This document shows positions 54,104 to 62,809 of a stretch of 64,000 nt of DNA, one piece after another. This DNA is from Gulosibacter macacae (GTDB lineage Bacteria; Actinomycetota; Actinomycetes; Actinomycetales; Microbacteriaceae). The notes beneath the pieces were generated by a model. It saw only the letters and a program-made list of their open reading frames with translations. It did not search any database and had not been told where the DNA came from. The stretch spans positions 62,001 through 126,000 of the forward strand of contig NZ_RQVS01000007.1 in NCBI RefSeq assembly GCF_003865375.1. The letters run 5' to 3'. Every line of letters starts with the position of its first letter. Within the stretch, counting starts at the first letter, position 1. The translations under genes and the position numbers were made by a program.

Positions 54104-55833
54104 GACTGTGCCTCCGCGCCGAGCTGCGACTCGACGATCTCCCGATAGGTCGGGTTCGATTCGAGCAATTCTTCGTGCGTACCGTCACCGACAATGCGGC
54201 CGTCTTCAAGCACGAGGATGCGGTCAGCCTCGGTAATCGTCGACACGCGCTGGGCGACAACAAGCTTCGTCACCTCGGGCAGCGCCTGCCACAGGGCGTG
54301 GCGCAGACGCGCGTCGGTCGCGAGGTCGAGCGCCGAGAACGAGTCGTCGAACACGAGGAGCGACGGCTGGTGGATGATCGCGCGGGCAATCGAAAGCCGC
54401 TGGCGCTGGCCACCCGACACGTTCGTGCCGCCCTGCGCAATCTCCGAGTCGAGCCCATCCGGCATTTCGCGCACGAACCCCGCGGCCTGCGCGAGTTCGA
54501 GCGCAGCCCACATCTCTGCATCCGTGGCACCCTCGCGCCCAAACTCGAGGTTCGAGCGCACCGTGCCCGAGAACAAATAGGGACGCTGCGGCACGAGACC
54601 GATACCCGACCAGAGGGCTTCGGGAGCTGCATCCCGCACATCGATGCCACCAAGACGCACGACACCCGAGGTGACGTCGAACAGGCGAGGCACGAGGTTG
54701 ACGAGCGTCGTCTTACCGGCGCCGGTCGAACCGATCACGGCGACGGTTTGGCCGGGCTCGGCACGGAAGGTGATGTTGTCGAGCACCGGATGCTCGGCGC
54801 CCGGGTAGGCGAAGCCGACGCCCTCGAACTCGAGTTCGCCCGGGCGTGGCAATTCGGCGACGCCGTTCGGCTTGATCGTGAGCGAGGTGTCGGTGTCGAG
54901 CACCTCGCCTATGCGGTCGGCACACACGGCCGCGCGCGGGATCATCGTGGTCATGAAGCTCACCATGATCACGCCCATGAGGATCTGCATCACATAGGCC
55001 ATGTAGGCGAAGAGCGTGCCGATCTGCACGCTGCCGTTGTCGACCTCGAAACCACCAAACCAGATCACCGCGGCGATGGTGAGGTTCATCACCATGGATG
55101 CGGCAGGGAACACGAGTACGAAGAGGTTACCGATGCGCATGCCGAGATCGGCCATGTCGCGGTTCGCGACCTCGAAGCGCTTACGTTCGATGTCTTCGCG
55201 CACGAAGGCGCGCACGACGCGGATGCCGGTGAGCTGCTCGCGCAGCACGCGGTTGATCGCGTCGAGCTTGTCTTGGTAGGTGCGGAAGAGCGGAATCATG
55301 CGGCTGACGACGGCACCGACAATGATGAGGAGCACCGGCACGGCAACGGCGATGATCCAGCTCAGGCCGACATCCTGGCGCAGTGCCATGATGATGCCGC
55401 CGATTGCGAGCATCGGCGCTGAGACGAGCATGATCATGCCCATCTGCGCGAGCATCTGCACCTGCTGCACATCGTTGGTGTTGCGGGTGATGAGCGAGCC
55501 GGCACCGAAGCGGCTCACTTCGCGTTCTGAGAACGCTGAGACGCGCTCGAACACATCGCGGCGCAGCAGCTTTCCGAGGCCCATGGCAGCCTTCGCGGCG
55601 CAGAAGATCGCGATGATGTTCGCGGCGATCTGCAGGAACGACACGAGCAGCATGAAGCCACCGGTGCTCCAGATGTAGCCGATGTCACCCTTGGCGACAC
55701 CGTTATCGATGATGTCGGCGTTGAGGGTGGGCAGATAGAGCGCGGCGAGCGCCTGCGCGAGTTGGAATACCAGAACACCGACGACGTATGGCCAGAACGG
55801 TTTGAGGTATTTGATCAGGAGTTTCCCGAGCAT
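54100..55833 (-). CDS. ABC exporter half-transporter (first subunit of a heterodimer)
   Basis: 577 residues from ATG 55833 (MLGKLLIKYLKPFWPYVVGV) with AAAAGGA upstream; the 28-codon longer frame lacks family similarity. Six membrane segments in about 15-320, then GSTGAGKTTLVN, NVSGGQRQRLSIARA (intact signature) and LLVFDDSFSALD, where Asp replaces the usual catalytic Glu. Typical of LmrC/BmrC-type subunits. Likely exports drugs or lipids together with the 670-residue partner. Confidence 0.92.
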   Translation of the reverse strand: MLGKLLIKYLKPFWPYVVGVLVFQLAQALAALYLPTLNADIIDNGVAKGDIGYIWSTGGFMLLVSFLQIAANIIAIFCAAKAAMGLGKLLRRDVFERVSAFSEREVSRFGAGSLITRNTNDVQQVQMLAQMGMIMLVSAPMLAIGGIIMALRQDVGLSWIIAVAVPVLLIIVGAVVSRMIPLFRTYQDKLDAINRVLREQLTGIRVVRAFVREDIERKRFEVANRDMADLGMRIGNLFVLVFPAASMVMNLTIAAVIWFGGFEVDNGSVQIGTLFAYMAYVMQILMGVIMVSFMTTMIPRAAVCADRIGEVLDTDTSLTIKPNGVAELPRPGELEFEGVGFAYPGAEHPVLDNITFRAEPGQTVAVIGSTGAGKTTLVNLVPRLFDVTSGVVRLGGIDVRDAAPEALWSGIGLVPQRPYLFSGTVRSNLEFGREGATDAEMWAALELAQAAGFVREMPDGLDSEIAQGGTNVSGGQRQRLSIARAIIHQPSLLVFDDSFSALDLATDARLRHALWQALPEVTKLVVAQRVSTITEADRILVLEDGRIVGDGTHEELLESNPTYREIVESQLGAEAQS

Positions 55834-55956
55834 TGATACGTCCTTTTGGGATGCACGAGCGGGCGTGCGGTGATGCCGGCCGCAGGTTGTGCGACAGATC
55901 ATCCTGCCACGAAGCAACGCCGAGGGAAACGTCCAGATGGTACGGGAATTCGCTGA

Positions 55957-56916
55957 TCAGCCCTCGTGTCGCAGGCGCAGTAGCCAAGATGCGGCTTCGC
56001 CGGTGTCGCGCTGCCAGAGTGAAGTGCGCTCAACGCCGTCGATGCGGGAGCGCACGATGGCAGTGGCGGGCGAGGTAAGGATGACGCGTAGTTCGGTGAG
56101 TTCACCGGTGATCGGGCGGCCCACCTGTTCGAAGTCGGGGTGACGGCGATCGGATGCGTCGGCTCGCTCGAGCGCGGCAATTTCGCTGAGCGCGTGGGAT
56201 TCGGGGGTGAGGTTGGCTGTGGCGGCGTCGGCTTCGATGTCACCGTCGGCGTCGAGGTTGTCGAAGAGGGCATCGTCGAAGAGCGCGTCGTCGAAGAGGG
56301 CGTTGAGGTCGGTGGCGGTGGATGCGGTGTCGTCGCGAGTCGTAGGCGCGGCGGTCGGTGCCGGGGCGGTCGGCGTCGCGGCCATGGGTGCGGCGGCAGC
56401 TGGCTTGCCGGACTCAGCCGATGCATCCGGGCCGGCGCTGGGAGCCGCAGCCGCGGCACCCAACCCTGGCCCTGCATCCGGTTCGCGGCCCTTCGAGTAC
56501 GCCTCGGCAGCTGCCCGGGCGCGCGAGTCAGCGGCCTCGTTGAGGTCGTGGCCAGCGTGACCCTTCACCCACTCGAACGCCACGTCGCGCCCTGCGAGCG
56601 CGGCGTCGATGCGCTCGAGCAGCTCGCGGTTCTGCACCGGCTTGCCGTCGGCTTTCTTCCAGCCCTTGCGCTTCCAGCCGGGCATCCACTTGGTGACCGA
56701 GTTGATCACGTACTGCGAGTCGCAGAGGATGCGCAGGCTCGCGCCGGTGTCGGCGGTGTGCTCGAGCAGATCGAGCACGGCCATGAGCTCGCCCATATTG
56801 TTCGTGCCGCGCGGCCAGCCGCCCGAGCGCCAGGCGCCGTCACTCGTCACCCACGCCCAGCCCGCCGGACCGGGGTTGCCGAGAGATGAGCCGTCTGCCG
56901 CCGCGAGAATCTGCAT
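55957..56916 (-). CDS. rnhA: Ribonuclease HI with C-terminal DUF4440-like domain
   Basis: 319 residues from ATG 56916 (MQILAAADGSSLGNPGPAGW). RNase HI about 1-145 with Asp of AADGSS, Glu of NMGELMAVL, Asp of LCDSQYV and Asp of NEAADSRAR, all four acidic residues kept. A low-complexity Ala/Pro linker (150-215) and LFDDALFDDALFD repeats follow. The last 80 residues (RRHPDFEQVGR ... RTSLWQRDTGEAASWLLRLR) resemble the NTF2-like DUF4440 fold. Cuts RNA in RNA-DNA hybrids; the extra domain's role is unknown. Divergent from the MFS gene. Confidence 0.87.
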   Translation of the reverse strand: MQILAAADGSSLGNPGPAGWAWVTSDGAWRSGGWPRGTNNMGELMAVLDLLEHTADTGASLRILCDSQYVINSVTKWMPGWKRKGWKKADGKPVQNRELLERIDAALAGRDVAFEWVKGHAGHDLNEAADSRARAAAEAYSKGREPDAGPGLGAAAAAPSAGPDASAESGKPAAAAPMAATPTAPAPTAAPTTRDDTASTATDLNALFDDALFDDALFDNLDADGDIEADAATANLTPESHALSEIAALERADASDRRHPDFEQVGRPITGELTELRVILTSPATAIVRSRIDGVERTSLWQRDTGEAASWLLRLRHEG

Positions 56917-57029
56917 CCCGCTATCGTGCCAGGTCGGGATGCGCAGGGAATGACCCGGGGCCAGGCGCGTTGGCCTAGGTGACCCCTTCGGGGAATCTGA
57001 GCGTCTCGCTCGATAACGCAAGGAGTTCT

Positions 57030-58298
57030 GTGACCACCCGCACGCAGGCCGCCCCGGCTGGCTCAGCCACCAAGATCGGTGGCATCACGCTCAGTGGCGC
57101 GTTGATCGCGCCACTCGTCATCGTTTCGGCGATGCCGCCGCTTGGCACCGCGGCCTACCTACCGGCGCTGCCCCAGGCCGAGGCTGAAGTCGGCACTTAT
57201 ATCGGGTCGATTCAGCTCACGCTCACCGCCTTCATCATTGGCATGGCGCTCGGCCAGCTCGCACTCGGGCCGCTGTCTGACCGACTCGGTCGACGGCCGT
57301 TGCTGCTTGCGGGCATCATCGCGTTCGTTGCCGCGAGCGCCGGACTCGCGTTCGCGCCGACACTCGAAGTGATGATCGCACTGCGGGTCGTGCAGGGATT
57401 CGCCGCGGCCTCGGGCATGGTGCTCGGCCGGGCGATCGTGAGCGATGTGGCCTCGGGCGAGCAGGCAGCGAAGACCATGAGCATCATCATGGCGGCGGGC
57501 GTGGTGGTGCCGGCATTGGCTCCGCTACTCGGTGCCGGTGTGCTCGCGTTCGCGCAATGGCGCACCATCTTCCTCGTGCTTGCCGGACTCGGGGCGCTCG
57601 TGGGCGTGTGGGTGTTGCTGCGTGTGCCCGAGACCCTGCCACGTGAGGCTCGCGGTGCCGGACGCCCGGCGCGACCCGCTGGAAACGGTGCCGTTCAGTC
57701 GAGCTTGCCCCGGTTCATCCTGTTCGTGCTGATTGTGGCGCTTTCGTTCTTGTCGATGTACGCGTATGTGTCGGCGGCGCCGCTAGTGTTCCAGCAGGTG
57801 CACGGCTTCTCGCCGACGGGCTATGCGGTGGCTGGCGCGGTGCTCTCGTTCGTGATGGGTGGCGTTGGTTTCTTGGGGACGCGCATCCTGGGCCGCTCGA
57901 CGCGCTTCGGTGTGATCACACCCATGCGCGCGGTGACGCTTGGCGCCGGGATGCTGTTTGTTGGCGCGGCACTCGTGGCGCTTGCGGTCATGCTTGGCGC
58001 GGCGGCTGGCTGGTTGATCGCGGCACTTGCCGTGGCGGTCGCGCCGATCCCGATTCTGCAGGGCAGCGCCAGTGCGCTCGCGATGGATGTGAGTCCGTTC
58101 AAGGCTGGCGCATCCTCGGCCATCATCGGCGCCACCATGTCGGCATTCGGCGCGGCGGCACCGCCGATCGTCGGGATGCTCGGGGCCGATGCCCGGCCGA
58201 TGGCTGCGGTGATGGGTGGTGCGGCGGTGCTGGCACTGGTGGCTGCGCTCGTGGCAGGGCGCCGCGCATCCGCGCCAGTGGACGCAGCCGCGCGCTGA
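57030..58298 (+). CDS. MFS transporter, DHA1 (Bcr/CflA-like) family
   Basis: 422 residues from GTG 57030, with AAGGAG upstream. Twelve hydrophobic segments. YLPALPQAEAEVGTYIGSIQ and the loop GPLSDRLGRRPLLLAG are the DHA1 signature, followed by RVVQGFAAASGMVLGRAIVSD typical of Bcr/CflA proton-driven drug exporters. Substrate unknown. A hairpin-rich 476-base gap follows. Confidence 0.88.
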   Translation: MTTRTQAAPAGSATKIGGITLSGALIAPLVIVSAMPPLGTAAYLPALPQAEAEVGTYIGSIQLTLTAFIIGMALGQLALGPLSDRLGRRPLLLAGIIAFVAASAGLAFAPTLEVMIALRVVQGFAAASGMVLGRAIVSDVASGEQAAKTMSIIMAAGVVVPALAPLLGAGVLAFAQWRTIFLVLAGLGALVGVWVLLRVPETLPREARGAGRPARPAGNGAVQSSLPRFILFVLIVALSFLSMYAYVSAAPLVFQQVHGFSPTGYAVAGAVLSFVMGGVGFLGTRILGRSTRFGVITPMRAVTLGAGMLFVGAALVALAVMLGAAAGWLIAALAVAVAPIPILQGSASALAMDVSPFKAGASSAIIGATMSAFGAAAPPIVGMLGADARPMAAVMGGAAVLALVAALVAGRRASAPVDAAAR

Positions 58299-58361
58299 GT
58301 AGTACGCGCGCCGAGGATGCTCCACGGCCGACTTCCGGCCCACCGCACCTCCGGAGCTGCC

Positions 58362-58429
58362 CTAATCCGCTTGCTTCTGCCTAATCCGCGCGTTGCAGCG
58401 CGCGGATCAGGCGGGAGCGCGCGGATTAG
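58362..58429. repeat. 68-base nested hairpin element, copy 2
   Basis: Same length, same loop (TTGCAG) and same ends (CTAATCCGC ... GCGGATTAG) as 48298-48365, with differences mainly in the left outer arm (TTGCTTCTG for CGCTCCCG). The gap 58299-58774 has no gene; it holds this element, the inverted repeat at 58492-58568 and the hairpin at 58607-58629. Confidence 0.85.
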
Positions 58430-58491
58430 CGGGCGAAGGGTGCCCGGCTGCGGCGGCCGCCCGCATCCCGCGCCCTCGCCGCATCCTTGGC

Positions 58492-58568
58492 CGTACCGGA
58501 TTGTCACGAGTGAGGCCCCATATTGGCGATGCGGCACTATCTCGGCTCAGGCGTGACAATTCGGTACG
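58492..58568. repeat. Long inverted repeat, 17-base arms
   Basis: CGTACCGGATTGTCACG (58492-58508) pairs with CGTGACAATTCGGTACG (58552-58568) at 16 of 17 positions around a 43-base loop. Could be a hairpin, a binding site or a small mobile remnant; no flanking direct repeat was seen. Confidence 0.7.
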
Positions 58569-58606
58569 CCTCTGTCGCTAGCGCGTCCTTCCCGGGCGGG
58601 ATGCTC

Positions 58607-58629
58607 TGTGCTTCGAGAGCCTCAGCACA
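58607..58629. repeat. TCGAG-loop-family hairpin, exact copy of the rmlB-upstream element
   Basis: Arms TGTGCT/AGCACA, loop TCGAGAGCCTC, identical over 23 bases to 36674-36696. A partial ACCTCAGCGCGCGG follows 20 bases later. Confidence 0.8.
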
Positions 58630-58760
58630 CGGGATTGGACACCTCAGCGCGCGGTGCGGGGTAGGCCTGAGTGCGCCGACACCGCCCGGCCCGGAGGAAT
58701 CCGCAACGGCACGCGCGAAACATTGTTGCCACCCGCCAACCGGACCCACCCGGTAGGCCA

Positions 58761-58766
58761 TAGGGT
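58761..58766 (+). promoter_or_regulatory. Candidate accA -10 box, possibly leaderless
   Basis: TAGGGT lies 8 bases before the accA ATG, preceded by CCCGGTAGGCCA. With usual spacing transcription would begin at or next to the start codon. No ribosome site is otherwise clear. The CCCGGTAGGC block recurs upstream of rmlB. Confidence 0.35.
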
Positions 58767-58774
58767 AGAGAGTT

Positions 58775-60556
58775 ATGGCCCGCATCAAGAAGCTCCTCAT
58801 CGCCAACCGCGGTGAGATCGCAGTCCGCATCATCCGCGCCGCGCGCGACGCCGGAATCTCCTCCGTCGCCGTCTACAGCGACCAGGACCGCGACGCACCC
58901 CACGCCCGTCTCGCCGACGAGGCCTACGCACTGCGCGGCACCACTAGCGCCGACACCTACCTCGTCGCCGAAAAGCTCCTCTCAGTTGCCCGCCGCTCGG
59001 GCGCCGACGCGGTGCACCCGGGCTACGGCTTCCTCAGCGAGAACCCCGACTTTGCCCGCGCAGTCATCTCGGCCGGCCTCACCTGGATCGGCCCCTCCCC
59101 CGAAGCGATCGAGGCACTCGGTGACAAGGTCACCGCCCGCCACGTCGCCGAACGCGTCGGCGCGCCCCTCGCCCCCGGCACCCTCGAACCGGTGCAGGGC
59201 GCGGATGAGGTCATCGCCTTCGCCCGCGAGGTCGGCTTCCCCGTTGCCATCAAGGCGGCCTACGGCGGTGGCGGCCGCGGCCTCAAGGTCGTGCGCGAAG
59301 AGTCCGAAATCGCGGATGCATTTGACTCGGCCACCCGTGAAGCCGTCGCTGCCTTCGGTCGCGGCGAATGCTTCGTCGAGAAGTTCCTCGACAAGCCGCG
59401 TCACCTCGAAACCCAGTGCCTCGCGGATGCGCACGGCAACGTCGTGGTCGTCTCCACCCGCGACTGCTCGCTGCAGCGCCGCAACCAGAAGCTCGTCGAA
59501 GAAGCGCCCGCGCCGTTCCTCACCGACGAGCAGGTTGCATCCATGTACGACGCGTCGAAGGCGATCCTGCGCGAAGTTGGCTACCAGGGCGCCGGCACCT
59601 GCGAGTTCCTCCTCGCCGCCGACGGCACCATCGCCTTCCTTGAGGTGAACACGCGCCTGCAGGTGGAGCATCCGGTCACCGAAGAGGTCACCGGCATCGA
59701 CCTCGTCCGCGAACAGTTCCGCATCGCCGAGGGTGAAGAACTCGGCTATGACGACCCCGAGATCGTCGGCCACTCCTTCGAGTTCCGCATCAACGGTGAA
59801 GACCCGGGCCGCAACTTCATGCCCGCGCCCGGCAAGATCACCACGTTCAACGTGCCCTCGGGCCCGGGTGTGCGCATCGACTCGGGTGTACGCCAGGGCG
59901 ACGTGGTCTCGGGCGCCTTCGACTCGATGCTCGCGAAGCTCATCGTCACCGGCGCCACCCGCGACGATGCGCTTGCCCGCGCCCGCCGCGCGCTCGACGA
60001 GTTCGAGGTCGCGGGCCTGCCGACCGTACTCCCCTTCCACCGCGATGTCGTGCGCCAGCCGGCGTTCATCGCTGAGGACGGCAACTTCGGCGTCTTCACG
60101 CGCTGGATCGAAACCGATTACGACAACCAGCTCGACGAATGGTCGGGCGAGTTCGATGAGATTCCCGAGCCCGGTTCGCGCCGCGATGTCGTCGTCGAGG
60201 TGAACGACAAGCGCATCGAGGTGTCACTGCCCGAGCGCCTGGTCATTTCGGCCGGCATTCAGCACGGTGGCGTTGGCCGCAATATGGCCGGTCACGCGCC
60301 GCGCCGCCGTTCGAAGGGCGCGGATGTGTCGGAGTCAGGCAACGCCGTCACGGCACCGATGCAGGCCACGATCGTGAAATTCGCTGTCGAAGAGGGCCAG
60401 TCGGTCGTCAAGGGCGACCTCGTGGTCGTGCTCGAGGCGATGAAGATGGAGCAGCCGTTGCAGGCACCGCGTGATGGCATTGTGCGCTCGCTCACTGGCA
60501 ACCCGGGCGACACGATCGGCGCGGGCACCCTGCTGCTCGAAATCGCTGACGAATAG
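58775..60556 (+). CDS. accA: Acyl-CoA carboxylase alpha subunit: biotin carboxylase-BCCP
   Basis: 593 residues. Biotin carboxylase: [48 protein letters not shown] (ATP-grasp loop), [20 protein letters not shown]. The C-terminal BCCP ends with [14 protein letters not shown], where the Lys of AMKM is the biotin site. This AccA3-type fusion serves the AccD/AccE carboxyltransferase and is biotinylated by BirA. Runs to a hairpin terminator at 60575. Confidence 0.97.
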   Translation: MARIKKLLIANRGEIAVRIIRAARDAGISSVAVYSDQDRDAPHARLADEAYALRGTTSADTYLVAEKLLSVARRSGADAVHPGYGFLSENPDFARAVISAGLTWIGPSPEAIEALGDKVTARHVAERVGAPLAPGTLEPVQGADEVIAFAREVGFPVAIKAAYGGGGRGLKVVREESEIADAFDSATREAVAAFGRGECFVEKFLDKPRHLETQCLADAHGNVVVVSTRDCSLQRRNQKLVEEAPAPFLTDEQVASMYDASKAILREVGYQGAGTCEFLLAADGTIAFLEVNTRLQVEHPVTEEVTGIDLVREQFRIAEGEELGYDDPEIVGHSFEFRINGEDPGRNFMPAPGKITTFNVPSGPGVRIDSGVRQGDVVSGAFDSMLAKLIVTGATRDDALARARRALDEFEVAGLPTVLPFHRDVVRQPAFIAEDGNFGVFTRWIETDYDNQLDEWSGEFDEIPEPGSRRDVVVEVNDKRIEVSLPERLVISAGIQHGGVGRNMAGHAPRRRSKGADVSESGNAVTAPMQATIVKFAVEEGQSVVKGDLVVVLEAMKMEQPLQAPRDGIVRSLTGNPGDTIGAGTLLLEIADE

Positions 60557-60574
60557 TCGCACATCACAGGCGAG

Positions 60575-60608
60575 GTGGGCCGGTACTTCTGCGGAAGTAA
60601 CGGCCCAC
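60575..60608 (+). terminator. accA terminator
   Basis: GTGGGCCG and CGGCCCAC pair, continuing TACTTC/GAAGTA with one mismatch, loop TGCG, followed by GGTGTTTTCC. A good intrinsic terminator 18 bases after the accA stop. Confidence 0.75.
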
Positions 60609-60685
60609 GGTGTTTTCCACGCAGTGATCTCCACGCAGTGTTTTCCAGGATGCGATGACACCGAACCCTTGCGCACCACCACCAC

Positions 60686-60715
60686 TTGCACTACTGTACT
60701 AAGTAACTAATACAG
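60686..60715 (+). promoter_or_regulatory. Promoter and palindromic operator of the GntR-ABC operon
   Basis: TTGCAC (60686-60691) and TAATAC (60708-60713) lie 16 bases apart. A palindrome, CTGTACTAAGTA then ACTAATACAG (60694-60715, 8 of 11 base pairs per half), covers the -10. GntR/YtrA regulators bind this sort of TGTACTAA-type site, so self-repression is likely. Confidence 0.6.
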
Positions 60716-60740
60716 CAACACACACCGACCAGGAGGCCCC

Positions 60741-61133
60741 ATGGAGTTCAATCCCGGCACTCCGATTTGGGCGCAACTCGTCACCGAATTCTCGCGACGC
60801 ATCGCCACCGGCGAGTGGCCGGCAGGCTCCCGCATCCTCGCAGTGCGCGAGCTCGCCAGCGAAGTCGGAGTGAACCCGAACACCGCCCAGCGCGCCCTCG
60901 CCGAACTTGAGCGGCTCGAACTGTGCCGCACTGAACGCACGGCCGGCCGTTTCGTCACCGACGACGCCGACCGCATCGACGTCGTGCGCGCCGAGCTCGC
61001 CACCGAAGCGGCACGCGCCTATGTCCGCACAGCTCGCGGCCTGCAGATGCCGCTACCCCACGCCCAAGCTCTGATCGAAAAGGAATGGCATGACCATGAC
61101 CACGACGACAATGAGGAGCCCCGAAATGCCTAA
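60741..61133 (+). CDS. GntR-family regulator, YtrA subfamily
   Basis: 130 residues with AGGAGG before the ATG. Winged helix about 10-75: PIWAQLVTEFSRRIATGEWP, SRILAVRELASEVGVNPNTA, QRALAELERLELCRTE. The short C-terminus (two helices) with no large effector domain defines the YtrA branch, which controls ABC transporters encoded in the same operon and responds to wall-active antibiotics in Bacillus; the signal here is unknown. The ABC gene starts before its stop (8-base overlap). Confidence 0.92.
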   Translation: MEFNPGTPIWAQLVTEFSRRIATGEWPAGSRILAVRELASEVGVNPNTAQRALAELERLELCRTERTAGRFVTDDADRIDVVRAELATEAARAYVRTARGLQMPLPHAQALIEKEWHDHDHDDNEEPRNA

Positions 61134-61857
61134 CGCGGCCCCCGAATTCCAGCACACCGAGGCCACGCCGACCATCCGCATCCGCGGCCTCCACAAGCAC
61201 TTCCGCACCACCGCAGCGCTCGATGGCGTCGACCTTGAGCTCGGCAGCGGCCGCATCGTCGGCCTCCTCGGCGAAAACGGATGCGGCAAGACAACCCTGA
61301 TGAAGGTGCTCGCCGGCGTCCTCGCCGAGTACACCGGCGAGGTCGAGATTCTCGGCCACACCCCCGGCGCCTAATCGAAGGCTGTCACCGCATTTCTGCC
61401 CGACGCCGCCTTCCTCTCCGACAGCTGGCGAGTAACCTACTGCCTCGACTACTTCAACGACTTCTTCCCCGACTTCGACCGCCAAAAGGCACTCGATCTC
61501 ATCGGCTTCTTCGGCCTCGACCCGAACCTTCGCCTCAAGGAAATGTCGAAGGGAATGCGCGAGAAAGTGCAGATCGCGCTCATCATGTCGCGACGCGCGA
61601 AGCTCTATCTGCTCGATGAACCGATCAGCGGCGTCGACCCGGCTGCCCGCCAGATCATTCTCGACGGCATCCTGCGCAATCTCGAGGAGGATTCGCTCCT
61701 CATCATCTCGACCCACCTCATCCACGATCTCGAGCCGATTCTCGACTCAGTCGTGATGATGCGGCACGGACGGGTCGTACTCACCGGCGATGCCGACGAT
61801 CTTCGTGCCGAACACGGCGTCAGCATCGACCAGCTCTTTAGGGAGGTCTACCAATGA
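61126..61857 (+). pseudogene. ABC transporter ATPase interrupted by an in-frame TAA
   Basis: From ATG 61126 (GAGGAG upstream) the frame reads Walker A GLLGENGCGKTTLMKVLAG, Q-loop region and EILGHTPGA, then TAA at 61372-61374. The same frame goes on at once with SKAVTAFLPDAAFLSDSWRV, the signature MSKGMREKVQIALIMSR, Walker B LYLLDEPISGVD and STHLIHDLEP, ending with a TGA overlapping the permease start. No frameshift and no lost residues: a single base change from TAC/TAT to TAA would explain it. Natural pseudogene, read-through or sequencing error cannot be told apart here. Intact length would be 243 residues. Confidence 0.85.
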
Positions 61858-62666
61858 TTACCAAGCTGCTCAAGCACGAGGCAATCCGCACCCGCGGCCT
61901 CGTCCTCGCACTCGTCGGCGGCGCGCTCGCCATCGTTGCGGTCTCGGCACTCCTCATCATCACGAAGTGGCCGGTGCTCAGCCAACTCGGCATCTTCATC
62001 GGCGCGGCTGTGACCCTGATGCTCATCCCGGTCGCACAGTTCGCGCTCGCTGTTGACTATTGGCGCTCGAGCTATCGAGCCAATGGCTACCTCACGCACT
62101 CGCTACCAGCGCGCGGCAGCACGGTGTTCGCCGCGAAGCTGATCTGGGCGAGCATCATCACGATCGTGGCGATCATCGTCACCCTTGCGCTCATCCTGAT
62201 GCTCTACCCGGCGATCATGCTGAACCAGGGCGGCGACCCGAATCCGTTCACCGCGCTCGGCCAACTCGGCGAGGCACTCAGCACCTTCGCGCCCGCTTGG
62301 CTCATCGTGCTCATGGCGCTTGGCATCGTGGTGTTCTACCTGAGCTGGCCGGTGCAGCTGTTCTACACCGCCTCGCGCGGTAGCGAAGAGCCAATCAACC
62401 GCCGCGGCGCGGCCGGCCCGATCATCGTCTACGCGATTCTCTACACGGTTACGCAGGTGCTCAGCGCCGCGGCGATCTTCGCCCTACCGTTCGGCCTTGG
62501 GATGGATGGAGACAAGCTCGGCATCATCGGCTTCGACCCGCTCGTGACCCTGACGAATGATGCGGCGATCATGCCGATCGGCTTCTTGCCGGTGATCTTC
62601 GTGATCACGCTCTACTGCCTCTGGCGCACCGTGCGCTCGTGGAACCGGCGCGTGAGCCTCGTCTAA
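61854..62666 (+). CDS. ABC transporter permease of the GntR operon
   Basis: 270 residues, ATGA overlap with the ATPase. Six hydrophobic segments (about 15-38, 42-65, 100-125, 150-175, 195-215, 240-260) and the RSSYRANGYLTHSLPARGST loop seen in YtrC/ABC-2-like permeases. It has no stop or frameshift, which suggests that either the ATPase is still made somehow or the stop is recent. Substrate unknown. Confidence 0.83.
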   Translation: MITKLLKHEAIRTRGLVLALVGGALAIVAVSALLIITKWPVLSQLGIFIGAAVTLMLIPVAQFALAVDYWRSSYRANGYLTHSLPARGSTVFAAKLIWASIITIVAIIVTLALILMLYPAIMLNQGGDPNPFTALGQLGEALSTFAPAWLIVLMALGIVVFYLSWPVQLFYTASRGSEEPINRRGAAGPIIVYAILYTVTQVLSAAAIFALPFGLGMDGDKLGIIGFDPLVTLTNDAAIMPIGFLPVIFVITLYCLWRTVRSWNRRVSLV

Positions 62667-62685
62667 TCGCATCCCTGGCCCTTCC

Positions 62686-62771
62686 CGACAAACCTGACTC
62701 TTGTTCTGAGCCTTCCCGCCATACCTGGGCCGTAAACCGGTCAGGTATGGCGGGAAGGGTCAGGTTTGTCG
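62686..62771. repeat. Double nested inverted repeat
   Basis: Outer arms CGACAAACCTGAC (62686-62698) and GTCAGGTTTGTCG (62759-62771) are perfect 13-mers. Inner arms CCTTCCCGCCATACCTG (62711-62727) and its exact complement (62742-62758) are perfect 17-mers. Outer and inner arms resemble each other (CTTCCCG, then CAAACCTG or CATACCTG), so alternative folds exist. Lies in the gap after the permease gene. Confidence 0.85.
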
Positions 62772-62809
62772 AGGGCGGCGCACGCTTCGAGGGCCTCCGC
62801 GAGCAAACA

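Noticed and set aside
54175-55422. 415-residue plus-strand frame
   Set aside because: Exactly opposite an intact ABC exporter gene; His/Glu/Arg-rich antisense shadow.
58982-60040. 352-residue minus-strand frame
   Set aside because: Antisense of the accA biotin carboxylase, which has all family motifs.
61372-61374. Programmed stop-codon read-through or selenocysteine/pyrrolysine insertion at the ABC ATPase TAA
   Set aside because: The codon is TAA, not TGA or TAG, is followed by T, and no recoding structure was seen; a mutation or sequencing error is simpler.
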